Program-made: the position numbers and the translations under genes
Assembly (NCBI RefSeq): GCF_002261335.1
Contig: NZ_NEVL01000002.1
Location: 496,001-560,000 of the forward strand
DNA from: Bordetella genomosp. 1
GTDB taxonomy: Bacteria; Pseudomonadota; Gammaproteobacteria; Burkholderiales; Burkholderiaceae_B
DNA: 64,000 nt
Direction of reading: 5' to 3'
Shown: one piece after another, positions 10,501 to 19,268 of the stretch
How the letters are laid out: each line of letters opens with the position of its first letter
Position numbering within the stretch: position 1 is the first letter of the stretch
The notes under the pieces: generated by a model
Databases searched by the model: none
What the model saw: the letters and a program-made list of their open reading frames with translations, nothing else
What the model was told of the DNA's origin: nothing

Positions 10501-10527
10501 GCGCTAAAATGCCTGCCACTTTAGCGC
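10501..10527. promoter_or_regulatory. Inverted repeat upstream of the helicase gene
   Basis: GCGCTAAA (10501-10508) and TTTAGCGC (10520-10527) form an 8-bp perfect inverted repeat with an 11-nt spacer, ending 13 bp before the helicase ATG at 10541. TAAAAT at 10505-10510 inside the left arm could be a -10 element. It may be an operator or a 5' hairpin that covers the ribosome site. Confidence 0.4.
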
Positions 10528-10540
10528 ACCCACCGCCTCG

Positions 10541-12625
10541 ATGCTGGACCTCAACATTTCGGAATTTTTCGCCGACGACGGCCCGCTGGCCCAAGCCATG
10601 CCGGGATACCGTGCCCGGCCGGCCCAGGTCGCCCTGGCCCAGGCCATTGAAGAGGCCATCGTCGATCGCGCCACGCTGGTGGCCGAGGCCGGCACCGGCA
10701 CGGGCAAGACCTGGGCCTATCTCGTGCCTGCGTTCGTGCAGGGCGGCAAGGTGCTGATCTCCACCGGCACCCGCACGCTGCAGGACCAGCTCTATGCCCG
10801 CGACCTGCCGCGCGTGCGGGCCGCGCTCACCGCGCCGGTCACGGCCGCCCTGCTCAAGGGCCGCGGCAACTACGTCTGTCATTACCATCTCGATCGCCTG
10901 CAGGGCGACGAGCGCGCCCTGAAGTCGCGCACCGAGGTGGCGCAGCTGCGGCAGATCCAGGTGTTCGCGGGCATCACCAAGACGGGTGATCGATCCGACC
11001 TGGCGCAGATCCCCGAAGACGCCGAAATCTGGCAGCGCGTGACCTCCACGCGCGAAAACTGTCTCGGCCAGGAGTGCCCGCGCATCCGCGACTGCTTCGT
11101 GGTGAAGGCGCGCCGCGCCGCGCAGGAGGCCGACGTGGTCGTGGTCAATCACGCGCTCTTCATGGCCGACCTGGTGCTGCGCGAAGAGGGCGTGACCGAC
11201 CTGCTGCCCGAGGTCGACACCGTGATCTTCGACGAGGCGCACCAGCTCCCCGACGTGGCCACGCGCTTTCTCGGCAGCAGCGTGTCCACGCACCAGCTGC
11301 TCGACTTCGGCCGCACGCTCGAGGCGGCCGGCCTGGCCTATGCGCGCGAGGCCGCCAAGTGGAGCGACGTGAGCCGCACCGTCGAGACGGCGGCGCGCGA
11401 GCTGCGGCTGGTGTGCGCCCCGCTCGAAAAAATGCCCGGCCGCAAGGCCACCTTCGAGGCCATTCCCAATGCGGAGGAGTTCGACGCCGCGCTGGCCCAT
11501 CTGCGCGAGGTGGTCGACGCGGCCACGCGCGCCCTGACCGGCGTGGCCGAGAAGCATCCCGACCTGATGGCCGCGGCCCGCGCCGGCGCGGCGCTGTCGC
11601 TGCGGCTGTCGCGCTGGGCGCAGCCGGGCCGCCAGGGCCAGGCGCAGGGGGCCGACGACGACGCGGGCTTCGGCCAGGACATCAACCTGCCCGCCGATGC
11701 CTCGCCCGAGGTGGCCACGGCGTTCGCGGCGCTGGCCGAAGAGGCGCAACACAGCTGGAGCGGCCCGGCCGTGCGCTGGGTCGAGCAGGGCCAGCATCAC
11801 GTGCGGCTGCACGCCGCGCCGCTGTCGGTGGCCAAGGCCTTCTCGCGCTACCGCAAGGGTGGGCAGGCCTGGATCATGACGTCGGCCACGTTGTCGGTGC
11901 AGGGCGATTTCCAGCACTTCCTGCGCCAGCTCGGCCTGGAAGGCGCGCGCACCGGCAAATGGGAGTCGCCCTTCGATTATCCGAACCAGGGGCTGCTGTT
12001 CGTGCCGCGCGACATGCCCGAGCCGCACGCGCCGCAGTTCACGGCCCGCTTCGTCGAGACGCTGCTGCCGCTGCTCGAGGCCAGCCCCGGCGGCGCGCTG
12101 GTGTTGTGCACCACGTTGCGCGCGGTCGAGCGCGTGGCCGACATGCTGGCCGACGCCTTCGAGGATGCCGGCCACGACTGGCCGCTGCTGCGCCAGGGGC
12201 AATCGACCCGGCGCGATCTATTGGAGCGATTCGCCAAGCTCACCCACCCGGTGCTGGTGGGCAGCGCGAGCTTCTGGGAGGGCATCGACCTGCCGGGCGA
12301 CATCCTCACGCTGGTGGCGATCGACAAGCTGCCGTTCGCGCCGCCCGACGACCCGGTGATCGAGGCGCGCCTGCGCGCCTGCCGCGCCGAGGGCGGCAAT
12401 CCGTTTGCCGAGTACCAGTTGCCCGAGGCCGCGATCTCGCTCAAGCAGGGCGCCGGCCGCCTGATCCGCACCGAGTCGGATTGGGGCGTGCTGATGGTGG
12501 GCGACGCCCGGTTGGTGGAGAAGCCCTACGGCAAGCGGCTGTGGCGCGGCCTGCCGCCGTTTGCCCGCACCCGCGAGATGAACGAGGCGCTGGCGTTTCT
12601 CGCGCGCAAGGCCGAGGGCGACTGA
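10541..12625 (+). CDS. ATP-dependent DNA helicase, DinG/YoaA (XPD-like) family
   Basis: A 694-residue superfamily 2 helicase. Walker A is GTGTGKT (51-57) and the DEAH box is at 231-234 (VIFDEAHQLPD). Late motifs include SFWEGIDLPG and the QGAGRLIR motif VI. Four cysteines (113, 174, 179, 185; NYVCHYH, ENCLGQECPRIRDCF) are spaced as in the XPD/DinG iron-sulfur cluster, which is needed for 5'-3' unwinding. The length and the absence of an exonuclease domain fit YoaA-type proteins, involved in replication-fork and damaged-DNA processing. Transcription probably starts in the 188-bp gap shared with tex, where an inverted repeat lies just upstream. Confidence 0.92.
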   Translation: MLDLNISEFFADDGPLAQAMPGYRARPAQVALAQAIEEAIVDRATLVAEAGTGTGKTWAYLVPAFVQGGKVLISTGTRTLQDQLYARDLPRVRAALTAPVTAALLKGRGNYVCHYHLDRLQGDERALKSRTEVAQLRQIQVFAGITKTGDRSDLAQIPEDAEIWQRVTSTRENCLGQECPRIRDCFVVKARRAAQEADVVVVNHALFMADLVLREEGVTDLLPEVDTVIFDEAHQLPDVATRFLGSSVSTHQLLDFGRTLEAAGLAYAREAAKWSDVSRTVETAARELRLVCAPLEKMPGRKATFEAIPNAEEFDAALAHLREVVDAATRALTGVAEKHPDLMAAARAGAALSLRLSRWAQPGRQGQAQGADDDAGFGQDINLPADASPEVATAFAALAEEAQHSWSGPAVRWVEQGQHHVRLHAAPLSVAKAFSRYRKGGQAWIMTSATLSVQGDFQHFLRQLGLEGARTGKWESPFDYPNQGLLFVPRDMPEPHAPQFTARFVETLLPLLEASPGGALVLCTTLRAVERVADMLADAFEDAGHDWPLLRQGQSTRRDLLERFAKLTHPVLVGSASFWEGIDLPGDILTLVAIDKLPFAPPDDPVIEARLRACRAEGGNPFAEYQLPEAAISLKQGAGRLIRTESDWGVLMVGDARLVEKPYGKRLWRGLPPFARTREMNEALAFLARKAEGD

Positions 12626-12634
12626 CGCCGGGCG

Positions 12635-13093
12635 CTACTGGCGCCGCTCGATGATCTGGCCGCCGCAGGTCTGGAAGCAGCGGTCGTAGGCGGGCTGGCA
12701 GTCGCCTCCGCCGTCGCCCATGCCGCCCATCGGGCCGAAATCGCCCCCGCCGCCGCTGCCGAAGTTCCATGAGCGATGGAACGAAAACCCGTCGCCGCCC
12801 CCGCCGAAGCCGCCGCCCCCGCCCCAGTCGCCATTGCGCTCGCGGCATTTCTTGCGGTCGTGGTCGTTGCGCGCCGTGCCCAGGCAGGCGGCCAGCGCGG
12901 TGCTGCGCGCGATCTGGTTAGACGAGTTGTTGGTGGCATTGGCCTGGCGCGCGCCCGCCGCGCAGGTCTGGGTGGCCACCTCGCAGGTCGCCACGCACTG
13001 GCGGCCCGCGTCGGTGGTGGGCGGCACGTAGTCGTAGCTCACGCAGCCGGCCAGCAGCAGCGGCAGCCAGGTCAGCAGCCGGCGCCAGCGCAT
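12635..13093 (-). CDS. Glycine-rich lipoprotein of unknown function
   Basis: Starting from the ATG at 13093, the product opens with MRWRRLLTWLPLLLAGC, a standard lipoprotein signal with the lipobox LAGC (lipidated Cys17). The mature part has paired cysteines (CVATCEVATQTC, CLGTARND, CREKNG-like, CQPAYDRCFQTC) and a long glycine-rich stretch (GGGGGFGGGGDGFSF). An in-frame ATG at 13129 would add 12 residues (MALLPRPFPLPA) in front of the basic region; neither start has a strong ribosome site. No family was recognised. The even number of cysteines suggests a disulfide-linked envelope protein. It ends ten bases from the convergent helicase gene. Confidence 0.7.
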   Translation of the reverse strand: MRWRRLLTWLPLLLAGCVSYDYVPPTTDAGRQCVATCEVATQTCAAGARQANATNNSSNQIARSTALAACLGTARNDHDRKKCRERNGDWGGGGGFGGGGDGFSFHRSWNFGSGGGGDFGPMGGMGDGGGDCQPAYDRCFQTCGGQIIERRQ

Positions 13094-13250
13094 GGCGGGC
13101 AGGGGAAAGGGGCGGGGAAGCAGGGCCATGTCGAATACCTGGTGAGGAGGGCAACCGCAGAAGGTACCCGCGGTGCGCCCGCCTGCCGCATGCCGACGGC
13201 GCCTGCGACGCTGCTATCAGACTGGTCCGACGAAATAGTGGCCGTCCCAA

Positions 13251-13290
13251 TGAAAACGGGGGCAATCCCAAAGGACCGCCCCCGTTTTCA
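13251..13290 (-). terminator. Intrinsic terminator downstream of bamD
   Basis: A perfect 13-bp inverted repeat (TGAAAACGGGGGC at 13251-13263 and GCCCCCGTTTTCA at 13278-13290) has a 14-nt loop. Read on the minus strand it follows the bamD stop (13317) by about 27 bases and ends in GTTTTCATT, a moderate T-tract. Confidence 0.85.
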
Positions 13291-13316
13291 ATGCCGGCAT
13301 GGCCGGGTCGTGCGCG

Positions 13317-14159
13317 TCAGTCGAACGGATTCCACCAGCGCTTTTCCGCCTTCAGGCCGTCCTTGTTGAACTGGCTGTTGGGGAAGTTCTGGTCGAGCAC
13401 GCGCTGCGCATCGTCACGCAGCTGCGTCATGTTGAGCTTGTCGTAGGAGCGCACCAGCAGGTAGAGCGCCTCTTCGGTGGCGGGCGCGCCGTCGAAGTCG
13501 GTGATCACGGTCTGGGCGCGGCCGGCCGCGGCCACGTAGGCGCCGCGCTCGTAGTAGTAGCGCGCCACATAGACTTCGTTCATCGCGATCGCGTTCACGA
13601 GCCAGGTCATGCGCTTCTGCGCATCGGGCGTGTACTTGCTGTCGGGGTAGCGCTTGACCAGGTCGCCGAAGGCGTCATAGGACGCGCGCAGGCCCTTGGG
13701 ATCGCGCTCGGCGGGATCCTGGCCGGTCAGGTTGCTCATGAAGGCGCTGGCCGGCGTGAAGTTGATCAGACCCTTCAGGTAGAGCACGTAGTCGGTGCCG
13801 GGATGGTTCGGGTAGAGCTGCTGGAAGCGGTCGCAGGCGGCGAGCGCCTGTTCGTTTTCGCCGTCTTTCCAGTTGACGTAGGCGAGCTCGATCAGGGCTT
13901 GCTGGGCGTAGGTGCCGAACGGATAGCGGCTCTCGATGGCCGTCAGACGTTCACGCGCTTCGTTCCAGTTGCCGGCAGAGACTTCCTCCTTGGCATCCGC
14001 GTAGAGTTGCTCGGCACTCCAGCCGGCGGTCTTGTCGTACTTGGTGTCGGCGCCGCCGCAACCCGAGACGAGGAGAACGCCAGCCAGCGCGATTGCCGCG
14101 GCAAGGACCGCCCCTTTGCGGGGGGCGGTATCGGTAGGAGCAGCGTGGCGGAGAATCAC
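13317..14159 (-). CDS. bamD: Outer membrane protein assembly factor BamD
   Basis: A 280-residue lipoprotein of the BAM complex that inserts beta-barrel proteins into the outer membrane. The N terminus carries a lipoprotein signal (KGAVLAAAIALAGVLLVSGC), and the mature part consists of TPR repeats, for example SAEQLYADAKEEVSAGNWNEARERLTAIESRYPFG and ACDRFQQLYPNHPGTDYVLYLKGLINF, both characteristic of BamD/ComL. Other family signatures are DPKGLRASYDAFGDLVKRYPDSKYTPDA and VARYYYERGAYVAAAGRAQ. The start is a GTG at 14159 with AAGGA upstream. It is divergent from rluD, the common arrangement in beta- and gammaproteobacteria. Confidence 0.96.
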   Translation of the reverse strand: MILRHAAPTDTAPRKGAVLAAAIALAGVLLVSGCGGADTKYDKTAGWSAEQLYADAKEEVSAGNWNEARERLTAIESRYPFGTYAQQALIELAYVNWKDGENEQALAACDRFQQLYPNHPGTDYVLYLKGLINFTPASAFMSNLTGQDPAERDPKGLRASYDAFGDLVKRYPDSKYTPDAQKRMTWLVNAIAMNEVYVARYYYERGAYVAAAGRAQTVITDFDGAPATEEALYLLVRSYDKLNMTQLRDDAQRVLDQNFPNSQFNKDGLKAEKRWWNPFD

Positions 14160-14212
14160 GAGAGTCGTTTCCTTGGTGTTAGCATGCTGGGCTGATTATA
14201 TGATTTGTCTCC

Positions 14213-15175
14213 ATGTCCGATACAGCCGTCAGCGCCGAAGCGCTTTCCGACGACGAACCCCAACTGCTCACGGTGCCTGAAAACGTTCGGGCCGACCGCC
14301 TGGACAAGGTCCTGGCCGGCCTGCTGCCCGACCATTCCCGCAGCCGCCTGCAGGGCTGGATCGAAGGTGGCCACGTGCTGGTCAATGGCAAGCCGGCCAA
14401 GGTGCGCCAGACCGTCGGTCCGGGCGACATCTTCACCGTCTGGGAGCAGGCCTCGCCCGAAAGCCAGGCCTTCGCCCCCGAGCCCGTTGCGTTCGGCGTG
14501 GTGGCCGACAGCCCCGACTGGATCGTGGTGGACAAACCTGCGGGCCTGGTGACGCATCCCGGCGCCGGCAACTGGAGCGGCACGCTGCTCAACGGCTTGT
14601 TGCATCGCTACCCCGAGCTGGCACGTGTGGCCCGCGCCGGCATCGTACACCGGCTCGACAAGGATACCTCCGGCCTGATGGTGGTCGCCCGCAACGAAAT
14701 CGCCCAGACTCACCTGGTGCGCCAGCTCCAGGCGCGCAGCATGGGCCGCGAATACCTCGCCCTGCTCAACGGCTGGCTGGCCCAGGGCGGCAAGGTCGAC
14801 CGCCCGATCGGGCGCGATCCGCGGGTGCCGGTGCGCATGAGCGTCGAGCGTCCGGTCGCCCCCAAGCCCGCCATCACCCATTACCAGCCGCAGCGCCTGG
14901 GCACGGCGCCGGCCGGCGAACGCGTCACCGAAGTCGTGTGCCGCCTCGAAACCGGCCGTACCCACCAGATCCGCGTGCACATGGCCAGCCTGGGCCATCC
15001 GCTGCTGGCCGACACCGTCTACGGCGGCAAGCCGCTGGGCGGCGCCGCGCGCCAGATGCTGCACGCGCGCGCCCTGCATTTCGACGATCCGGGCGGCGGC
15101 GGCGAAGTCAGCTTCAGCGCGCCGGTGCCCGCCGACATGCAGGCGGTACAGGAGACCCTCACATGGAACGCATAG
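14213..15175 (+). CDS. rluD: 23S rRNA pseudouridine synthase RluD family
   Basis: A 320-residue enzyme with an N-terminal S4 RNA-binding domain (VRADRLDKVLAGLLPDHSRSRLQGWIEGGHVLVNG) and a RluA-type catalytic domain. The catalytic aspartate lies in RLDKDTSG (Asp149). It isomerises uridines in helix 69 of 23S rRNA. Other signatures are WIVVDKPAGLVTHPG and the C-terminal GRTHQIRVHMASLGHPLLAD. It is divergent from bamD with a gap of only about 50 bp, and its last 13 bases overlap the start of pgeF, suggesting co-translation. Length and motifs are normal. Confidence 0.96.
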   Translation: MSDTAVSAEALSDDEPQLLTVPENVRADRLDKVLAGLLPDHSRSRLQGWIEGGHVLVNGKPAKVRQTVGPGDIFTVWEQASPESQAFAPEPVAFGVVADSPDWIVVDKPAGLVTHPGAGNWSGTLLNGLLHRYPELARVARAGIVHRLDKDTSGLMVVARNEIAQTHLVRQLQARSMGREYLALLNGWLAQGGKVDRPIGRDPRVPVRMSVERPVAPKPAITHYQPQRLGTAPAGERVTEVVCRLETGRTHQIRVHMASLGHPLLADTVYGGKPLGGAARQMLHARALHFDDPGGGGEVSFSAPVPADMQAVQETLTWNA

Positions 15176-15927
15176 AAGCCGGCCTGCCCGTGGTGGCGGG
15201 CGCCGACTGGCACGGCGTGCGCTATTTCTGCACCACCCGCGCGGGCGGCGTGGGGCAGGGGCCGCACGCCTCGCTCAATCTCGGCATCCGCGCCGATGAC
15301 GACCCGGCCGCCGTGGCGGAAAACCGCCGTCGCGTGCGCGCCGCCGTGGCCGGCGAGCCGCGCTGGCTGCGCCAGGTGCATGGCGCCGACGTGCACGACG
15401 CCGACCTGCCGGCGCCGGCGGGCGAGATCGCCGCCGACGCCAGCGTCACCACCACCCCCGGCCAGGTGCTGGCCGTGATGGTGGCCGACTGCCTGCCGGT
15501 CGTGATCGCGGACGCCGCGGGCACGGTGCTGGGCGCGGCGCACGCCGGCTGGCGTGGCCTGGCGGGCGGCGTGCTCGAAAATACCCTGGCCGCGATGGCG
15601 GCCAAGGCGCCGGCCGCGACCGGCCTGCGCGCCTGGGTCGGTCCCGGCATCGGCGCGGCCCACTTCGAGGTGGGCGGCGACGTGCTCGAGGCCTTCGCGG
15701 CCGATGGCGAGGACGCACGCGCCTGCTTCGTGCCGCGCGCGGGCGTGCCCGGCAAGTGGCTCGCCGATCTGCCGGCGCTGGCACGCCTGCGCCTGCAGCG
15801 CGCAGGCGTGGCGCAGGTCGAGTTGAGCGGGCTGTGCACGGTGAGCGATGCGAGCCGGTTCTTTTCGTATCGGCGCGACCGGGTCACCGGCCGCATGGCC
15901 CTGCTGGCCTGGTTGCAGCCGGCCTGA
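15163..15927 (+). CDS. pgeF: Peptidoglycan editing factor PgeF (multicopper-oxidase-like YfiH)
   Basis: The 254-residue protein belongs to the Cu-oxidase_4/DUF152 family. PgeF removes misincorporated amino acids from cell-wall precursors; family members also have purine-nucleoside or polyphenol-oxidase activity. The signature residues are present: RQVHGADVHD, a cysteine/histidine zinc site in VADCLPV and AHAGWRGLAGG, and VGPGIGAAHFEVGGDV. The ATG at 15163 overlaps the rluD end; the frame remains open further upstream but without family similarity. The rluD-pgeF order is conserved in many proteobacteria, and in Burkholderiales phaC follows it, as here. Confidence 0.93.
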   Translation: MERIEAGLPVVAGADWHGVRYFCTTRAGGVGQGPHASLNLGIRADDDPAAVAENRRRVRAAVAGEPRWLRQVHGADVHDADLPAPAGEIAADASVTTTPGQVLAVMVADCLPVVIADAAGTVLGAAHAGWRGLAGGVLENTLAAMAAKAPAATGLRAWVGPGIGAAHFEVGGDVLEAFAADGEDARACFVPRAGVPGKWLADLPALARLRLQRAGVAQVELSGLCTVSDASRFFSYRRDRVTGRMALLAWLQPA

Positions 15928-16027
15928 GCGGCGCGCGAGGCGGCGCAGCAATTTGCCGGAAGACCATCGGGTCGCTAGCGCCCGGCGGGTCGTTCCGGAT
16001 GCATTATCCTAGGTATACCCGCATTGA

Positions 16028-16042
16028 CAGCGTTTGACGCTG
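16028..16042. promoter_or_regulatory. Inverted repeat in the phaC upstream region
   Basis: CAGCGT-TTG-ACGCTG is a 6-bp-arm inverted repeat, immediately after a TTGACA (16024-16029) and about 45 bp before the phaC start. It could be a regulator site for the PHA locus, for example for PhaR encoded two genes on, but the match to known PhaR sites was not verifiable. Confidence 0.3.
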
Positions 16043-16086
16043 CCATGCACCATCGATTCGCGCAGTTCCGATAACAAGGTGTCGAA

Positions 16087-17709
16087 GTGAACGCCCATCT
16101 ATCCGCTGCATGGCCCCCGGTGAGCGTGGCACCGGACGCTCTGGCAGACATCCAGGCCGAGTTTTCGCGAGAGTGGCTGAGCCTGTGCGAGCAGGCCAAG
16201 TCCGGCACGCTGCCGCCCCTGTCCGACCGCCGCTTCGCCGGCGCCGCCTGGGCCCGTACCGGCTCCCACCAGCTCATGGCCCACGCCTACCTGCTGTCGG
16301 CCCGCGTGCTCAACCGCATGGTTGACGCCGCGCAGGTCAGCGAGGCGCTGCGCAGCCGCCTGCGCTTCTCCATCATGCAATGGATCGACGCGCTGTCGCC
16401 GTCGAATTTCCTGGCGTTCAATCCCGACGCCCAGCAGTCCATCATCGACAGCGCGGGCAAGGTGCTCAACGCCGGGCTGGCCAATCTGCTGGCCGACCTG
16501 AAGCGCGGCCGCATCAGCCAGACCGACGAGGCCCAGTTCGAGATCGGGCGCAACGTCGCGGTCACGCCGGGCGCGGTGGTCTACCAGAATCCGTTGATGC
16601 AGCTGATCCAGTACGCGCCCACGACCGACAAGGTCCATCGGCGCCCGCTGGTGATCGTGCCGCCCAACATCAACAAGTACTACATCCTCGACCTGCAGCC
16701 CGAGAATTCCTTCGTGCGGCACGCGGTCGAGCAGGGCCATACGGTCTTCATCATCTCGTGGCGCAACCCGCTCGCCTCCGATGCCGACGGCGTCGATGGC
16801 GCCACCTGGACCGACTACCTCGACCAGGCCGTGCTGCGCGCGCTCGACGTGGCGCGCGAGATCACCGGCGAAGAACAGGTCAATGCGCTCGGCTTCTGTG
16901 TGGGCGGCACCATGCTGGCGTCCGCGCTGGCGCTGGCCGACGCGCGCGGCCAGCGGCCCGTGGCCTCCCTCACGCTGCTGACCTCGCTGCTCGATTTCCA
17001 CGACACCGGCGTGCTCAAGGTGTTCGTCGACGAGCTGCACGCGCAGTTCCGCGAGCGCCAGTTCGGCAATGGCGGGCTGATGCCCGCGCGCGACCTCGCC
17101 ACCACCTTCTCGTTCCTGCGCCCCAACGAGCTGGTCTGGAACTACGTCGTCGGCAACTACCTCAAGGGCCAGACGCCGCCGGCCTTCGACCTGCTGTTCT
17201 GGAACGCCGACAGCACCAATCTGCCGGGGCCGTTCTTCGCCTGGTACTTCCGCAACACCTATCTCGAAAACAACCTCAAGGTGCCCGGCCTGGCGCAGGC
17301 CGCCGACACGCCGATCGACCTGACCCGCCTCGACATGCCGGCCTATCTGTTCGGCTCGCGCGAGGATCACATCGTGCCGTGGGTGTCGGCCTACGCGTCC
17401 ACGCAGTTGCTGCGCGGATCGCGCCGCTTCGTGCTGGGCGCGTCGGGCCACATCGCCGGCGTCATCAATCCGCCGGCCAAGAAAAAACGCAGCTACTGGG
17501 TCGGCCCCGAAAGCGACGACCTGCCCGGCGATCCCAACGCCTGGCTGGCGCAGGCCCAGGAGCAGCCCGGCAGCTGGTGGCCCGACTGGGCCGACTGGCT
17601 GGGCAGTCACGCCGGCCCCAAGGTGGCCGCGCGCCGCCAGCTCGGCAACAAACGCTATACCCCGCTCGAAGCCGCACCGGGCAGCTACGTGAAGGTGCGG
17701 GCAGTCTAG
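16087..17709 (+). CDS. phaC: Class I poly(3-hydroxyalkanoate) synthase
   Basis: Polymerises (R)-3-hydroxyacyl-CoA into intracellular polyester granules. The catalytic triad is complete: Cys271 in the lipase-like box GFCVGGTM, Asp427 in SREDHIVPW and His455 in SGHIAGVIN. Other class I signatures are SPSNFLAFNPDA, PPNINKYYILDLQPENSFV and FFAWYFRNTYLENNL. At 540 residues it is slightly shorter than R. eutropha PhaC (589), with the difference in the variable N terminus. The start is a GTG at 16087 preceded by AAGG. phaB follows 81 bp downstream and phaR after that. No beta-ketothiolase gene (phaA) is present in this locus, so thiolase must come from elsewhere. Confidence 0.96.
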   Translation: MNAHLSAAWPPVSVAPDALADIQAEFSREWLSLCEQAKSGTLPPLSDRRFAGAAWARTGSHQLMAHAYLLSARVLNRMVDAAQVSEALRSRLRFSIMQWIDALSPSNFLAFNPDAQQSIIDSAGKVLNAGLANLLADLKRGRISQTDEAQFEIGRNVAVTPGAVVYQNPLMQLIQYAPTTDKVHRRPLVIVPPNINKYYILDLQPENSFVRHAVEQGHTVFIISWRNPLASDADGVDGATWTDYLDQAVLRALDVAREITGEEQVNALGFCVGGTMLASALALADARGQRPVASLTLLTSLLDFHDTGVLKVFVDELHAQFRERQFGNGGLMPARDLATTFSFLRPNELVWNYVVGNYLKGQTPPAFDLLFWNADSTNLPGPFFAWYFRNTYLENNLKVPGLAQAADTPIDLTRLDMPAYLFGSREDHIVPWVSAYASTQLLRGSRRFVLGASGHIAGVINPPAKKKRSYWVGPESDDLPGDPNAWLAQAQEQPGSWWPDWADWLGSHAGPKVAARRQLGNKRYTPLEAAPGSYVKVRAV

Positions 17710-17790
17710 CAATGCACTACCGGGCGCGCGCCAGACGCGGCCCGGCGTTTCATCCATCAACATGCGTGCGTCACCCAAGGAGGGTTTCAA

Positions 17791-18528
17791 ATGAGCGGAA
17801 AACTGGCATATGTGACGGGCGGTATGGGCGGCATCGGAACGGCGATCTGCCAACGGCTGGCCAAGGACGGTTTCCGCGTCGTGGCGGGCTGCGGTCCCAG
17901 CCGTAACTACCAACAATGGATCGACGAGCAGGCCGCCCAGGGCTACACCTTCTACGCGTCGGTCGGCAACGTCTCCGACTGGGACTCCACCGTGGAGGCG
18001 TTCGACAAGATCAAGGCCGACCACGGCGAGGTCGACGTGCTGGTCAACAACGCGGGCATCACGCGCGACGGCCTGTTCCGCAAGATGTCGGTCGACGACT
18101 GGCGCGCGGTGATTGACACCAACCTCAACAGCCTCTTCAACGTCACCAAGCAAGTGGTCGACGGCATGGTCGAACGCCAGTTCGGCCGCATCGTCAATAT
18201 CAGCTCGGTCAATGGCCAGAAGGGGCAGTTCGGCCAGACCAACTACTCCACCGCCAAGGCCGGCATCCACGGCTTCACCATGGCGCTGGCGCAGGAGCTC
18301 GCCAGCAAGGGCGTGACAGTCAACACGATCTCGCCGGGCTACATCGGCACGGACATGGTCCGCGCGATCCGCCCCGACGTGCTCGAGAAGATCGTCGCCA
18401 CCATCCCGGTGCGCCGCCTCGGCACGCCGGAAGAGATCGCCTCCATGACCTCGTGGCTGGCGGGCGAGGAATCGGGTTTCGCCACGGGCGCGGATTTTTC
18501 GCTCAACGGCGGCCTGCACATGGGTTGA
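17791..18528 (+). CDS. phaB: Acetoacetyl-CoA reductase
   Basis: The 245-residue short-chain dehydrogenase reduces acetoacetyl-CoA to (R)-3-hydroxybutyryl-CoA with NADPH, supplying PhaC. The Rossmann motif TGGMGGIG is at residues 9-16, NNAG follows in VLVNNAGITRD, and the catalytic Ser-Tyr-Lys set is ISSVNGQKGQFGQTNYSTAK. The PhaB-specific GQFGQTNYSTAKAG and VNTISPGYIGTDM sequences separate it from FabG. The ribosome site AAGGAGGG precedes the ATG at 17791. It lies directly after phaC. Confidence 0.95.
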   Translation: MSGKLAYVTGGMGGIGTAICQRLAKDGFRVVAGCGPSRNYQQWIDEQAAQGYTFYASVGNVSDWDSTVEAFDKIKADHGEVDVLVNNAGITRDGLFRKMSVDDWRAVIDTNLNSLFNVTKQVVDGMVERQFGRIVNISSVNGQKGQFGQTNYSTAKAGIHGFTMALAQELASKGVTVNTISPGYIGTDMVRAIRPDVLEKIVATIPVRRLGTPEEIASMTSWLAGEESGFATGADFSLNGGLHMG

Positions 18529-18645
18529 GCGGGTCAGGTCCGGCAACACACAGGAGACGCCGGGCGCGTCCGCTTGCAGCGGCCGCCCGGCATTGCACGT
18601 AAAATCATTCAAAGTTAAAGAGATCTCCCGATCTCGGGGACAACC

Positions 18646-19218
18646 ATGACGCAAGCTCAGACTGGCGCCGCCCAGCGCCTGATCAAGAAGTACCCGAACC
18701 GCCGCTTGTACGACACGCAGACCAGCACCTACATCACGCTGGCCGACGTCAAGCAGCTGGTGCTCGCCAATGAGGAATTCCAGGTCGTCGATGCCAAGAG
18801 CGGCGAGGAGCTCACGCGCAGCATCCTGCTGCAGATCATTCTCGAAGAAGAGAGCGGCGGCATGCCGATGTTCTCGTCGAACATGCTGTCGCAGATCATC
18901 CGCTTCTACGGCCACGCCATGCAGGGCATCATGGGTTCCTACCTGGAGAAGAACATCCAGGCGTTCATGGAGATCCAGCAGCGCATGGCCGAGCAGTCGA
19001 AGGGCGTGTATGGCAGCCAGTTCGGCCCCGAGGCCTGGACGCAGTTCATGAACGTGCAGACGCCGATGCTGCAGAAGATGATGAACAACTACATCGACCA
19101 GTCGAAGAATCTGTTCGTGCAGATGCAGGACCAGATGCAAGACCAGACGCGCGCGATGTTCTCGACCTTCCCGTTCCCGCCGGGCACCACGCCCCCGGGG
19201 GGCGGCGGCCGCAAGTAA
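18646..19218 (+). CDS. phaR: Polyhydroxyalkanoate synthesis repressor PhaR
   Basis: A 190-residue regulator that binds DNA and PHA granules and represses phasin and its own gene until polymer accumulates. The N-terminal PHB/PHA accumulation-regulator DNA-binding domain is unmistakable (IKKYPNRRLYDTQTSTYITLADVKQLV). Two PHB_acc segments follow (RSILLQIILEEESGG and LSQIIRFYGHAMQGIMGSYLEKNI). The C terminus is methionine/glutamine-rich (QMQDQMQDQTRAMF). A 6-bp inverted repeat, GAGATC-TCCC-GATCTC (18620-18635), lies just before the start and could be an autoregulatory site. A terminator follows. Confidence 0.95.
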   Translation: MTQAQTGAAQRLIKKYPNRRLYDTQTSTYITLADVKQLVLANEEFQVVDAKSGEELTRSILLQIILEEESGGMPMFSSNMLSQIIRFYGHAMQGIMGSYLEKNIQAFMEIQQRMAEQSKGVYGSQFGPEAWTQFMNVQTPMLQKMMNNYIDQSKNLFVQMQDQMQDQTRAMFSTFPFPPGTTPPGGGGRK

Positions 19219-19246
19219 GCGCGCCGATCCGTCGCTGAATTCGTTC

Positions 19247-19268
19247 CGGGGCCGCACACGCGGCCCCG
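19247..19268 (+). terminator. Intrinsic terminator after phaR
   Basis: CGGGGCCGC-ACAC-GCGGCCCCG forms a 9-bp GC stem with a 4-nt loop, followed by TTTCATT. It ends the phaC-phaB-phaR group 29 bases after the phaR stop. Confidence 0.8.
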
